Shown one piece after another: positions 8,446 to 16,182 of a stretch of DNA of 43,805 nt (its first letter is position 1; each line of letters starts with the position of its first letter). A program made the position numbers and the translations under genes. The notes under the pieces are model-generated. The model saw only the letters and a program-made list of their open reading frames with translations. It did no database searches and was not told the DNA's origin. Source of the stretch: an uncultured Bacteroidia bacterium (lineage in GTDB: Bacteria > Bacteroidota > Bacteroidia > Bacteroidales > F082); NCBI GenBank assembly GCA_902802535.1, contig CADCML010000033.1:1-43805 (forward strand). Reading direction: 5' to 3'.

Positions 8446-8721
8446 ATGGACGGAGTTAGTTTACAAGTTCATCTGCCTGATTATGGCAAATACGAACCAG
8501 CAGAACTTACGCGGATTTTGACTCAAATAGCGTTGAGATTGATTGGCAAAGAAACGCAAGTTGATGATACCGTGAAGTTTCCGCATGTATATTCAGTCGA
8601 AGAGGCAAAAGCAATGACCATACAGCGAGGGCGTGATATCAAGGCTGGACGGGCCAAGCTAATCCCACATGACGATGTAATGAAAGAGATTGAACAATTG
8701 ATAGCCAGCTATGCAGATTAA
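8446..8721 (+). CDS. Putative antitoxin of a type II toxin-antitoxin pair
   Basis: The protein has 91 residues from the ATG at 8446. The TTG eight codons earlier lies inside the -7 promoter box and is rejected. The N-terminal segment (SLQVHLPDYGKYEPAELTRILTQIALRLIG) could form a strand-helix unit. The C-terminal part is helical and charged (VEEAKAMTIQRGRDIKAGRAKLIPHDDVMKEIEQLI), as in many antitoxin tails that wrap the toxin. The last 11 bases overlap the ParE/RelE-like toxin gene, so translation is coupled. The fold was not recognised; the assignment rests on gene size, order and overlap. Antitoxins of this type usually repress their own promoter, and that would be the box at 8417. Confidence 0.65.
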   Translation: MDGVSLQVHLPDYGKYEPAELTRILTQIALRLIGKETQVDDTVKFPHVYSVEEAKAMTIQRGRDIKAGRAKLIPHDDVMKEIEQLIASYAD

Positions 8722-9040
8722 TTGGAGCGAACAGTCCCGTGATGACTTACGAGAAATAGTGTCGTATGTTGGAAATTCGTTTGGCCAAAGGAAAGCAAAA
8801 GAAGTGTTTGACGAAATTCGTGGTTCGGCTGAGTTGCTGAAAAACTTTCCAATGTTGGGCAAGAGTTTCGTAAAAGATGAAGAACTCCAGATAGAATACC
8901 GCACTTTGCCCTCAAAATTGAACCAACTGATTTATTGTATCGAAGGCGAAACGATAAATATCATTGCTGTTTGGCAAAACCGACGTGATATTAATCGTTT
9001 AAAGAAGATGTTGTTAAACAATCATGATTCAAAAGAATAA
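8711..9040 (+). CDS. ParE/RelE-superfamily toxin
   Basis: The protein has 109 residues. The N-terminus INWSEQSRDDLREIVSYV, followed by a helix with AKEVFDEIRGSAELL and then FPMLGKSF, is the ParE/RelE pattern (strand, two helices, then 'P..G'). The C-terminal YRTLPSKLNQLIYCIEGETINIIAVWQNRRDI matches the closing strands (YR..Y.I....I.I..VW..RRD). Family members poison DNA gyrase (ParE) or cleave mRNA on the ribosome (RelE). The W.NRRD ending and the absence of an obvious RelE catalytic set favour ParE, but this cannot be settled by eye. The gene overlaps its antitoxin and lies directly upstream of the asd promoter. Confidence 0.8.
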   Translation: MQINWSEQSRDDLREIVSYVGNSFGQRKAKEVFDEIRGSAELLKNFPMLGKSFVKDEELQIEYRTLPSKLNQLIYCIEGETINIIAVWQNRRDINRLKKMLLNNHDSKE

Positions 9041-9055
9041 ATGTCACTTTTTCCC

Positions 9056-9063
9056 TATTTTTG
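9056..9063 (+). promoter_or_regulatory. -7 promoter box for asd-ribF-rlmH
   Basis: TATTTTTG fits TAnnTTTG and lies 24 bases ahead of the asd ATG at 9088. It shows that this operon has its own promoter separate from the toxin-antitoxin genes. Confidence 0.65.
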
Positions 9064-9087
9064 CACCCAATTAATAAAACAAAAACA

Positions 9088-10196
<1,109 letters not shown>

Positions 10197-10200
<4 letters not shown>

Positions 10201-11132
10201 AAATCTTTCGCAATATCATAGAGGCTCGCAACATTCCCAATGCCGTGGTCACCATCGGCACTTTCGATGGGGTGCATCTTGGGCATCAGGCCATTTTCAA
10301 CAAGATGAAAACCTTGGCGCAAGGCATTGGTGGCGAGACTGTGGTGGTCACCTTCCAGCCCCATCCACGTCAAGTGCTCAACATCGACAGCTCCAACCTG
10401 CGTTTCCTCTGCACACCTGAGGAAAAACTCCAGAAATTCGAAGAGTTCGGCATCGACAATGTGGTGATTATCAACTTCACCAAGGAGTTTTCGCGCACGC
10501 CCTCCGAGACCTTCATCAAGGACTACATCATCGACCACATCAAGCCAGCATATATCGTGGTGGGTTACGACCATCACTTCGGCAAAAACCGCATGGGCGA
10601 TTTCGACCTGCTCAATGACCTGAAGAAGAAATACAACTTCAAGGTGGAACGCATTGCCGCTCAAGATGTTGAGCATATCGCCATCAGTTCCACGAAGATT
10701 CGCAACGCCTTGTCGGTGGGCAATGTGAAAAGCGCCAACCGACTGTTGGGCTACACCTATTCTGTCACCGCTGAGGTTGTGGTGGGCAACAAAATCGGGC
10801 GCACGTTGGGCTTCCCCACCGCCAATCTCGAGTTGCCTCGGGAATACATGCTCATCAACCGTGGCGGCGTGTTTGCCTGTTTGGTCGACTATAACGGCTT
10901 GACCTACAAGGCAATGGCCAACATCGGGCATCGGCCCACCATCGGCGACCGTGGCGAAGACCAGCCCATTATTGAAGTCAACCTGTTTGATTTCGACGGC
11001 GACCTTTACGGCCAACAAATCCACGTGCGCTTCATCGACCGCATACGCGACGAGGTGAAATTTGACAGCTTGGACGCCCTGAAGGCACAATTGGAACAAG
11101 ACCGCGAGAAAGCCAAAAAAATCCTGGAATGA
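10197..11132 (+). CDS. ribF: Bifunctional riboflavin kinase / FAD synthetase
   Basis: The protein has 311 residues, the normal RibF length. It converts riboflavin to FMN and then FAD in the cytoplasm. The N-terminal nucleotidyltransferase domain (about 15-165) shows GTFDGVHLGHQ, VTFQPHPRQVL and the ISSTKIRNAL signature. The C-terminal kinase domain (about 180-305) shows GRTLGFPTANL, the ANIGHRPT segment and EVNLFDFDGDLYG. The start ATG overlaps the asd stop (ATGA), and its own stop overlaps the rlmH start in the same way, so the three genes are translationally coupled. Combining asd, ribF and rlmH in one operon is a convenience of housekeeping genes rather than a pathway. Confidence 0.96.
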
Positions 11133-11602
11133 AGATTCTGCTGCTCGTCATAGGAAAGACAGATGAAGATTATCTCATTGTCGGCATCAAGAAATACGTC
11201 GGGCGGATAGGGCATTACGCCTCGTTCGAGATGAAGGAAATCCCTGACCCGCGCAACCGCAAGACCCTCAGCGAGGAGCAACAGAAAAAGGCCGAAAGTT
11301 TCTTTTTGCTGCAACAGCTCCAACCCTCCGACCATGTCGTACTTTTGGACGAAAACGGCAAGCAGTTCACCTCCGTAAACTTCGCCGAAAGCCTTGAAAA
11401 ACAGATGGTTTCGGGGGCAAAACGATTGGTTTTCATCATTGGAGGGCCATACGGCTTCGCGCAAGAGGTCTACGACCGCGCCAACGCCAAAATGTCGCTT
11501 TCGCCCATGACCTTCAGCCATCAGATGGTGCGGTTGATTTTCGTTGAGCAACTTTACCGCGCCTTCACCATTTTGAAGGGCGAACCTTATCATCATCAAT
11601 AA
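11129..11602 (+). CDS. rlmH: 23S rRNA (pseudouridine-1915-N3) methyltransferase
   Basis: The protein has 157 residues, the usual RlmH length. This SPOUT-class enzyme methylates pseudouridine 1915 in helix 69 of 23S rRNA using S-adenosylmethionine. Visible motifs are the KILLLVIGKT start, DENGKQFTSVNFA, the knot loop LVFIIGGPYGF, and the C-terminal LSPMTFSHQMVRLIFVEQLYRAF signature with Tyr and Arg before the final HH. It is the last gene of the asd-ribF-rlmH operon, overlapping ribF by 4 bases. The complex inverted repeat that follows could end the transcript. Confidence 0.97.
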   Translation: MKILLLVIGKTDEDYLIVGIKKYVGRIGHYASFEMKEIPDPRNRKTLSEEQQKKAESFFLLQQLQPSDHVVLLDENGKQFTSVNFAESLEKQMVSGAKRLVFIIGGPYGFAQEVYDRANAKMSLSPMTFSHQMVRLIFVEQLYRAFTILKGEPYHHQ

Positions 11603-11627
11603 TAAAACTGTAATAGAATCGTTATGT

Positions 11628-11759
11628 CACAAAACTATCAAAACCCTCAAAACCACATTTATAAGGTTGGCGGCTTGCAACCGCTTGCCGCCGGAAGGCA
11701 GCCGGTTGGCGTGCTTTCCAACATCAACCTGAAGTTTTGTTCGTTTTGAGTGTTTTGTG
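11628..11759. repeat. 132-bp nested inverted-repeat element
   Basis: The left arm 11628-11653 and right arm 11734-11759 are inverted repeats of 26 bases built on a 9-base period (CACAAAAC, then two CAAAAC blocks separated by 3 variable bases). Inside lie two further hairpins: GGCGGC...GCCGCC at about 11666-11692 and GGAAGGCAGCC...GGCGTGCTTTCC at about 11693-11720. AGGTTG/CAACCT brackets both. It has the architecture of a small non-autonomous element or a structured RNA. It ends 15 bases before the next ATG. Confidence 0.75.
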
Positions 11760-11774
11760 AGAAAAAAGAAAACC

Positions 11775-12614
11775 ATGAAAGCATTAAGAGACATTCTAAT
11801 CATTTGTGCGACAATATGTTGCCTTGTTTCCTGCAAGAAAGCCGTCGACATGACCTTGATGCAGAAGACCGTCCTTGAAAACGCCGACATTAGGCAAATC
11901 AAAGTCGATGACACTTGGCAAGTGACTTTGGTCGCCGACAGTAACACATACGTTGAATTGCAGTATTCCGCCTATCTGGAACCTTATCTGAAAACGAAAA
12001 TGGATGGCACGAAACTTGAAATCGGGTTCACGAGCAGCGTTTATCCCGTCATTAATTCGGTGTTTCGCGCCATTGTCCATACCCCGCGACTCGAGAAACT
12101 GGAAGCCAGCGATGCCGCTCGAGTGCAATGCGAAGGCGTTTTCAATTCCCAAAGCCAAAGCATCGAGATTGTCTTGAGCGATGCCGCCCAATGCAGCGGT
12201 CTCAGCATTTACGGCACGACTTGCGAAGTCCAGATGCAAGAAGCCGCTTTGCTGACAGGTTTCACACACTATGGAACCGTTTTCAACGCCACTTTGAAAG
12301 ACGCCTCGCAATTCAATGGTCAGGTACTGGCTTCCGAACTGCTCGACATCACCTTGAACGATGCCTCTCGCTTCGTAAACAAAGGCACCGTAACAGAACT
12401 CTCCCGCCTTCACCTGAGCAATGCCAGTCTACTGAACATGGCTGAAACCCAGTCAAATAGGATGGAAGTGGAACTTACCTCGGGCTCCGAGGCCACGGTA
12501 CAAGTCATCGATTTCCTCAACGGCAGCATTCAAGAGGCTTCTACCTTATATTATAAGGGCAATCCGCAAATTGACATCGACTGTTCTGAAGACTCGCAAC
12601 TCATCCCGTTTTAA
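11775..12614 (+). CDS. Lipoprotein with a head-GIN (DUF2807) beta-helix domain
   Basis: The protein has 279 residues from the ATG at 11775. The GTG at 11757 lies in the inverted repeat and is rejected. MKALRDILIICATICCLVSC is a lipoprotein signal with Cys 20. The body repeats a short unit of about 18-20 residues: LEASDAARVQCEGVF, IVLSDAAQCSG, MQEAALLTGF, LKDASQFNGQ, LNDASRFVNKG, LSNASLLNM, and SGSEATVQV. This is the regular right-handed beta-helix of the 'head GIN' family (putative auto-transporter adhesin, DUF2807) that is common in Bacteroidetes. It is probably anchored in the outer membrane or facing the periplasm. Function is unknown. Confidence 0.85.
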   Translation: MKALRDILIICATICCLVSCKKAVDMTLMQKTVLENADIRQIKVDDTWQVTLVADSNTYVELQYSAYLEPYLKTKMDGTKLEIGFTSSVYPVINSVFRAIVHTPRLEKLEASDAARVQCEGVFNSQSQSIEIVLSDAAQCSGLSIYGTTCEVQMQEAALLTGFTHYGTVFNATLKDASQFNGQVLASELLDITLNDASRFVNKGTVTELSRLHLSNASLLNMAETQSNRMEVELTSGSEATVQVIDFLNGSIQEASTLYYKGNPQIDIDCSEDSQLIPF

Positions 12615-12675
12615 ATTTTGGCCTGAATTTTGCTATTTTTCTGCCCCGTTGCGCCGAAGCAACATGAATTATTAC

Positions 12676-12683
12676 TAATTTTG
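12676..12683 (+). promoter_or_regulatory. -7 promoter box
   Basis: TAATTTTG matches TAnnTTTG and lies 19 bases before the ATG at 12703. It probably drives the DUF4468 gene and, 6 bases behind it, HMG-CoA reductase. Confidence 0.6.
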
Positions 12684-12702
12684 TCACCAAAATCGAATTA
12701 AA

Positions 12703-13227
12703 ATGAAGAAAGTAGCACTGCTCATCGTCGCCGTAATGTTCGCGACCCTCACCTTTGCCCAGTCCAACCTGCCCATCGACCCCAAGACGGAGCTCATCAC
12801 CTTCCGCAAGGTAATTCCGACACAAGGGTCTGAAGACGAGGTGTTTAACCGCATCTACAGCCAATTCATGAACACCTATTACAAAAGCCCAAGCACTATC
12901 CTTCAACAAAACGACGGGCGCACCATGAAAGGCAAGCACCAGATCCAACTTGACAACGGCGATGCCGTGAAGTCGAAATGGCCCTGGATTACCTACCGTT
13001 TCACCATCGAGGTGCGCGAAGGTCGTGTGCGCTATACCCTCACCGACTTCCTGCAAAAGACCCAAAGCAACCACCCCTGCGAGGAATGGATGAACAAGGA
13101 AGACCCTGCGTATCAGCCCGTTTGGGACAGCTATTTGGAGCAGATTGCCGCTTTTGCCGAGGACTGGGGGCAAAAATTTGAGGAGAGCCTCGAACCAGAA
13201 AAAGTCATTGAAGAAGAAGAATGGTAA
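12703..13227 (+). CDS. Secreted DUF4468-like protein
   Basis: The protein has 174 residues. The signal peptide MKKVALLIVAVMFATLTFAQ ends at AQ-S. The mature part resembles the Bacteroidetes DUF4468 domain (TBP-like fold): ITFRKVIPTQGSEDEVFNRIYSQFMNTYY, then a Gln/Asp-rich strand, then the aromatic YRFTIEVREGRVRYTLTDF strand pair. It ends in an acidic tail (EPEKVIEEEEW). Its function is unknown in the family. It precedes HMG-CoA reductase by only 6 bases and should share its transcript, although no pathway link is known. Confidence 0.7.
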   Translation: MKKVALLIVAVMFATLTFAQSNLPIDPKTELITFRKVIPTQGSEDEVFNRIYSQFMNTYYKSPSTILQQNDGRTMKGKHQIQLDNGDAVKSKWPWITYRFTIEVREGRVRYTLTDFLQKTQSNHPCEEWMNKEDPAYQPVWDSYLEQIAAFAEDWGQKFEESLEPEKVIEEEEW

Positions 13228-13233
13228 ACTGAG

Positions 13234-14559
13234 ATGGCCACTCGCGAACGCATAAAAAAAGGCTTTTCGAAACTTCTCAAGGAAGAGAAGCTGAAGCTTA
13301 TTGCCAACTATTTCGAGAACCCCGGTGAAGTCATCAACCTGCTGAAAAGCTATTGGCACACCGACTCGAAACAACAGCAATTGTTTGATGAGTTCAGCGA
13401 GAATACCATCACCAATTTCTTCATCCCCTACGGCATTTCGCCCAACGTGACCATCAACGGGAAGGACTACATTGTGCCGATGGTCATTGAGGAGAGTTCG
13501 GTAGTGGCGGCGGCCTCGGCAGCGGCCAAGTTCTGGGGTGACAGGGGCGGTTTCCATGCCGAAGTCATTGACGTGCGCAAGGTCGGACAGGTGCATTTCG
13601 GCTGGAGCGGCGACAAGGCGAAACTCTTCGAGCTGTTTCCTGCCATTGAGAAACGCCTGCTGGCCGACACCGACGCGATGACCGAAAAAATGCGCAAGCG
13701 TGGCGGCGGCATCCTCAGGATGCAACTTATCGACTATAGTGCGCAAATCCCTGACTATTACCAGATTCGTGTGGAGTTCAACACCGGCGATGCGATGGGT
13801 GCCAACTTCATCAACTCTGCTTTGGAGCAGTTTGGCCACAGCTTGCAAGACTTTTTCGCCGAGCAAAAAGACCTACCCGAAGAGCTCCACAAGGTGGAAA
13901 TCATCATGACCATCTTGTCGAACAACACGCCCGACTGTCGCGTGAAGGTTTGGGTGGAGTGTCCCGTGGAGCAATTGGACGGCATCGACGAGCATCTTTC
14001 GGGTGCCGAATACGCCAAGAAATTCAAGAAAGCCGTCGACATCGCCCACATCGATACCGACCGCGCCACAACGCACAACAAAGGCATCTACAATGGCATT
14101 GATGCGGTGGTTCTTGCCACGGGCAACGACTTCCGCGCCGTGGAGGCTGCCGGACACACCTTCGCCTCGCGCAACGGACATTATGAGAGCCTGTCGTCGG
14201 TCAGCATCGAAAACGGTATTTTCCATTTCGAGTTGGAAGTGCCAATGGCCTTGGGCACCGTGGGTGGTTTGACCAGTTTGCATCCTTTGGCCAAAAAGAC
14301 TTTGGAACTTTTGGGCAATCCTACCGCCCCCGAGCTGATGACGATTGCCGCCACGATGGGTTTGGCCAACAACTTCTCCGCCGTGCGCTCCCTGACCACC
14401 AAAGGCATCCAGGCCGGCCACATGAAGATGCATTTGAACAACATCCTTAACCAGTTGAACGCCAACGATGAAGACAAGAAAAAGGCGCGGGAATACTTTA
14501 AGGACAAAACGGTGTCGTATGCTGCTGTGGAACAGTTTTTGGAATCACTCAGAAAATAG
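13234..14559 (+). CDS. Hydroxymethylglutaryl-CoA reductase, class II
   Basis: The enzyme interconverts HMG-CoA and mevalonate. The protein has 441 residues, the class II length (no membrane anchor). Visible are the catalytic Glu in MVIEESSVVAAASAAAKFW, the NAD(P)-binding TGDAMGANFINSAL, the catalytic Lys in THNKGIYNGIDAV, VPMALGTVGG, and the catalytic His region KGIQAGHMKMHL near the C-terminus. Class II enzymes may act biosynthetically or degradatively. The GHMP kinase of the GYDIA type about 630 bases downstream supports mevalonate synthesis for isoprenoids, an alternative to the MEP route. A GxxExxY gene with its flanking repeats has been placed between the two. Confidence 0.95.
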   Translation: MATRERIKKGFSKLLKEEKLKLIANYFENPGEVINLLKSYWHTDSKQQQLFDEFSENTITNFFIPYGISPNVTINGKDYIVPMVIEESSVVAAASAAAKFWGDRGGFHAEVIDVRKVGQVHFGWSGDKAKLFELFPAIEKRLLADTDAMTEKMRKRGGGILRMQLIDYSAQIPDYYQIRVEFNTGDAMGANFINSALEQFGHSLQDFFAEQKDLPEELHKVEIIMTILSNNTPDCRVKVWVECPVEQLDGIDEHLSGAEYAKKFKKAVDIAHIDTDRATTHNKGIYNGIDAVVLATGNDFRAVEAAGHTFASRNGHYESLSSVSIENGIFHFELEVPMALGTVGGLTSLHPLAKKTLELLGNPTAPELMTIAATMGLANNFSAVRSLTTKGIQAGHMKMHLNNILNQLNANDEDKKKAREYFKDKTVSYAAVEQFLESLRK

Positions 14560-14564
14560 TTTTT

Positions 14565-14654
14565 CTCACGCAGAACCATGAGAATTATGAGAAACCTGTC
14601 GGACAACAGATTTGCGTCGCATCGCGATTCTCAAAATTCTGCAAATTCTGCGTG
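14565..14654. repeat. 90-bp palindromic element, copy A (left of the GxxExxY gene)
   Basis: The arms are three 9-base units: CACGCAGAA, CCATGAGAA, TTATGAGAA on the left and TTCTCAAAA, TTCTGCAAA, TTCTGCGTG on the right. They are imperfect reverse complements around a centre of about 34 bases containing GCGTCGCATCGCGA. It is about 88% identical to copy B at 15079-15168 with no indels, in the same orientation. Confidence 0.9.
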
Positions 14655-14661
14655 AAAATTT

Positions 14662-15060
14662 ATGACACCGAACATGACAGAATACAAAAATGACACTTTA
14701 AGTTACAAGGTAATCGGATGCGCTATGGAGGTCTATAAGACTTTAGGACCAGGATTGTTAGAAAGCGTTTATCAAAAAGCCTTGATGAAAGAGTTGGAAC
14801 TCAATGGTATATATGCAGAAAGCGAAGTTTCCATTGATATTGTTTACAAAGGCTGCAACGTAGGTGAAGGTCTAAGGATTGACATTTTGGTAGAGGACAA
14901 ACTCATCGTTGAACTGAAATCGGTGGAGGAGTTGCATCCTATTCATTACAAACAACTTACATCTTATCTAAAACTCACTGGAAAGAAAGTTGGATTGCTT
15001 ATTAATTTCAATGTGGACGACTTAATGGATGGAATACATAGAATAGTCAATAAATACTAA
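14662..15060 (+). CDS. GxxExxY family protein (PD-(D/E)XK nuclease-like)
   Basis: The protein has 132 residues from the ATG at 14662; an ATG four codons later is equally possible. It contains the defining GLLESVY (GxxExxY) motif after AMEVYKTLGP. Further on, LRIDILVEDKLIVELKSVEEL fits the D-x(n)-ExK core of the PD-(D/E)XK nuclease superfamily. The C-terminal LLINFNVDDLMDGIHRIVNKY is typical. Function is not established for the family. Its context is striking: it begins 7 bases after one 90-bp palindromic element and is followed 18 bases later by a second copy. It also splits two mevalonate-pathway genes, as a mobile cassette would. A+T content looks higher than in the neighbours. Confidence 0.9.
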   Translation: MTPNMTEYKNDTLSYKVIGCAMEVYKTLGPGLLESVYQKALMKELELNGIYAESEVSIDIVYKGCNVGEGLRIDILVEDKLIVELKSVEELHPIHYKQLTSYLKLTGKKVGLLINFNVDDLMDGIHRIVNKY

Positions 15061-15078
15061 TTGTTTCACATTGCTTAT

Positions 15079-15168
15079 CTCACGCAGAATTATAGGAATT
15101 ATGAGAAACCTACTGGACAACAAACTTGCGTCGCATCGCGATTCTCAAAATTCTGCGGATTCTGCGTG
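15079..15168. repeat. 90-bp palindromic element, copy B (right of the GxxExxY gene)
   Basis: This is a direct repeat of copy A (14565-14654) with 11 substitutions and no gaps. The conserved core TTGCGTCGCATCGCGATTCT and both outer ends (CTCACGCAGAA and TTCTGCGTG) are unchanged. It ends 21 bases before the GHMP kinase ATG. Confidence 0.9.
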
Positions 15169-15189
15169 CTATAAAAATACTACTTCACG

Positions 15190-16182
15190 ATGATTCAAAA
15201 ACACTATTCCAACGGAAAATTCCTCCTAACCGGCGAATACCTCGTCCTGAAAGGTGCTTTGGCCATGGCCTTGCCACTCAAACTTGGTCAAAGCCTTGAA
15301 GTAGAGCAACTTGAAACCAATAACGAACAAATCCAATGGAAGGCATGGCGGCCTGAAGGGAGATGGTTTTCCGTGACCTTGAACCGTGAAAATTTGGTGA
15401 ATTTCTCCACCGATGACCCGGACAAAGCCATGCGGCTATGCCAAATCCTACAGGCCATCAAGCAACTGAATCCCAAGGCGTTTGAAGGAAACGACATACA
15501 GTTTACCACCCGCCTCGATTTCGACCCGAACTGGGGTTTAGGCAGCAGTTCCACATTGATTGCCAACCTTGCAAGGTGGGCCAACGTGAATCCTTACGAA
15601 TTGCTGAAACTGACCTTCGGCGGCTCAGGCTACGACATCGCCTGCGCCACGGCGGAGCAACCGATTTATTATCAACTTGTTAATTTAGAATCGGCCCTTC
15701 GACAGGCTCAGGGACCTCAACAAGTTAAGGGCGTTGAGCCTGTCGAAACGCCGACCCCAATTGCTGAAATCGTCGATTTTAACCCGCCCTTCACCGAGCA
15801 CCTGTTTTTCGTCTATCAAGGCCAAAAGCAAAGTTCATCCAAGGAAATCAAGGCATTTTTGGAAAAGGCTAATCCTATTGATTTACAAAATGATATAGAG
15901 GCTATTTCGGAAATCAGCCGCGCTGTGCCGAAATGTGAAAGTTTGGATGAGTTCGCCATGCTCATGCAATGCCACGAGCGCATCATCGCCCGCTGCATTG
16001 GACAGGAACCTGTGCAAAAGCGTTTCCCCGATTTCGAGGGCGTATTGAAATCGTTGGGGGCTTGGGGCGGCGATTTCATTCTGGCCACAACAGAATGGGA
16101 CAAAAACCAAGTGAAAGAATACTTCAAGGGTAAAGGCTTGGAGGTGGTTTTCGGGTACAAGGAAATCGTGCTCAATCAGTAA
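15190..16182 (+). CDS. GYDIA-type GHMP kinase (mevalonate pathway)
   Basis: The protein has 330 residues. The GHMP fold is visible: NGKFLLTGEYLVLKGALAMALPL at the N-terminus, the ATP-binding GLGSSSTLIANLA near 118-130, and the name-giving GGSGYDIACA near 146-155. The C-terminal part has GAWGGDFILATT. By family knowledge, GYDIA kinases occur in Bacteroidetes next to HMG-CoA reductase and probably act as mevalonate or phosphomevalonate kinases; the exact step is not shown. Residues of about 168-188 (RQAQGPQQVKGVEPVET) come from an inserted palindromic repeat and interrupt the sequence between YYQLVNLESA and PIAEIVDFNPP. The 3' end overlaps the convergent U32 gene by 11 bases. Confidence 0.88.
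   Translation: MIQKHYSNGKFLLTGEYLVLKGALAMALPLKLGQSLEVEQLETNNEQIQWKAWRPEGRWFSVTLNRENLVNFSTDDPDKAMRLCQILQAIKQLNPKAFEGNDIQFTTRLDFDPNWGLGSSSTLIANLARWANVNPYELLKLTFGGSGYDIACATAEQPIYYQLVNLESALRQAQGPQQVKGVEPVETPTPIAEIVDFNPPFTEHLFFVYQGQKQSSSKEIKAFLEKANPIDLQNDIEAISEISRAVPKCESLDEFAMLMQCHERIIARCIGQEPVQKRFPDFEGVLKSLGAWGGDFILATTEWDKNQVKEYFKGKGLEVVFGYKEIVLNQ
15698..15747 (+). repeat. Palindromic repeat inside the GHMP kinase gene (TTCGACAGGCTCA type)
   Basis: The inverted arms TTCGACAGGCTCA (15698-15710) and TGAGCCTGTCGAA (15735-15747) are perfect over 13 bases with a 24-base loop. Flanking CCC and CG bases extend the resemblance to a dispersed repeat that I recall as widespread between genes in many bacteria. 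It is read through in frame. Confidence 0.9.

Noticed and set aside
14662-15060. GxxExxY gene as an insertion-sequence transposase
   Set aside because: There is no DDE or HUH motif, no short target duplication was found, and the flanking repeats are direct copies of palindromes rather than simple terminal inverted repeats. It is kept as a nuclease-like cassette.
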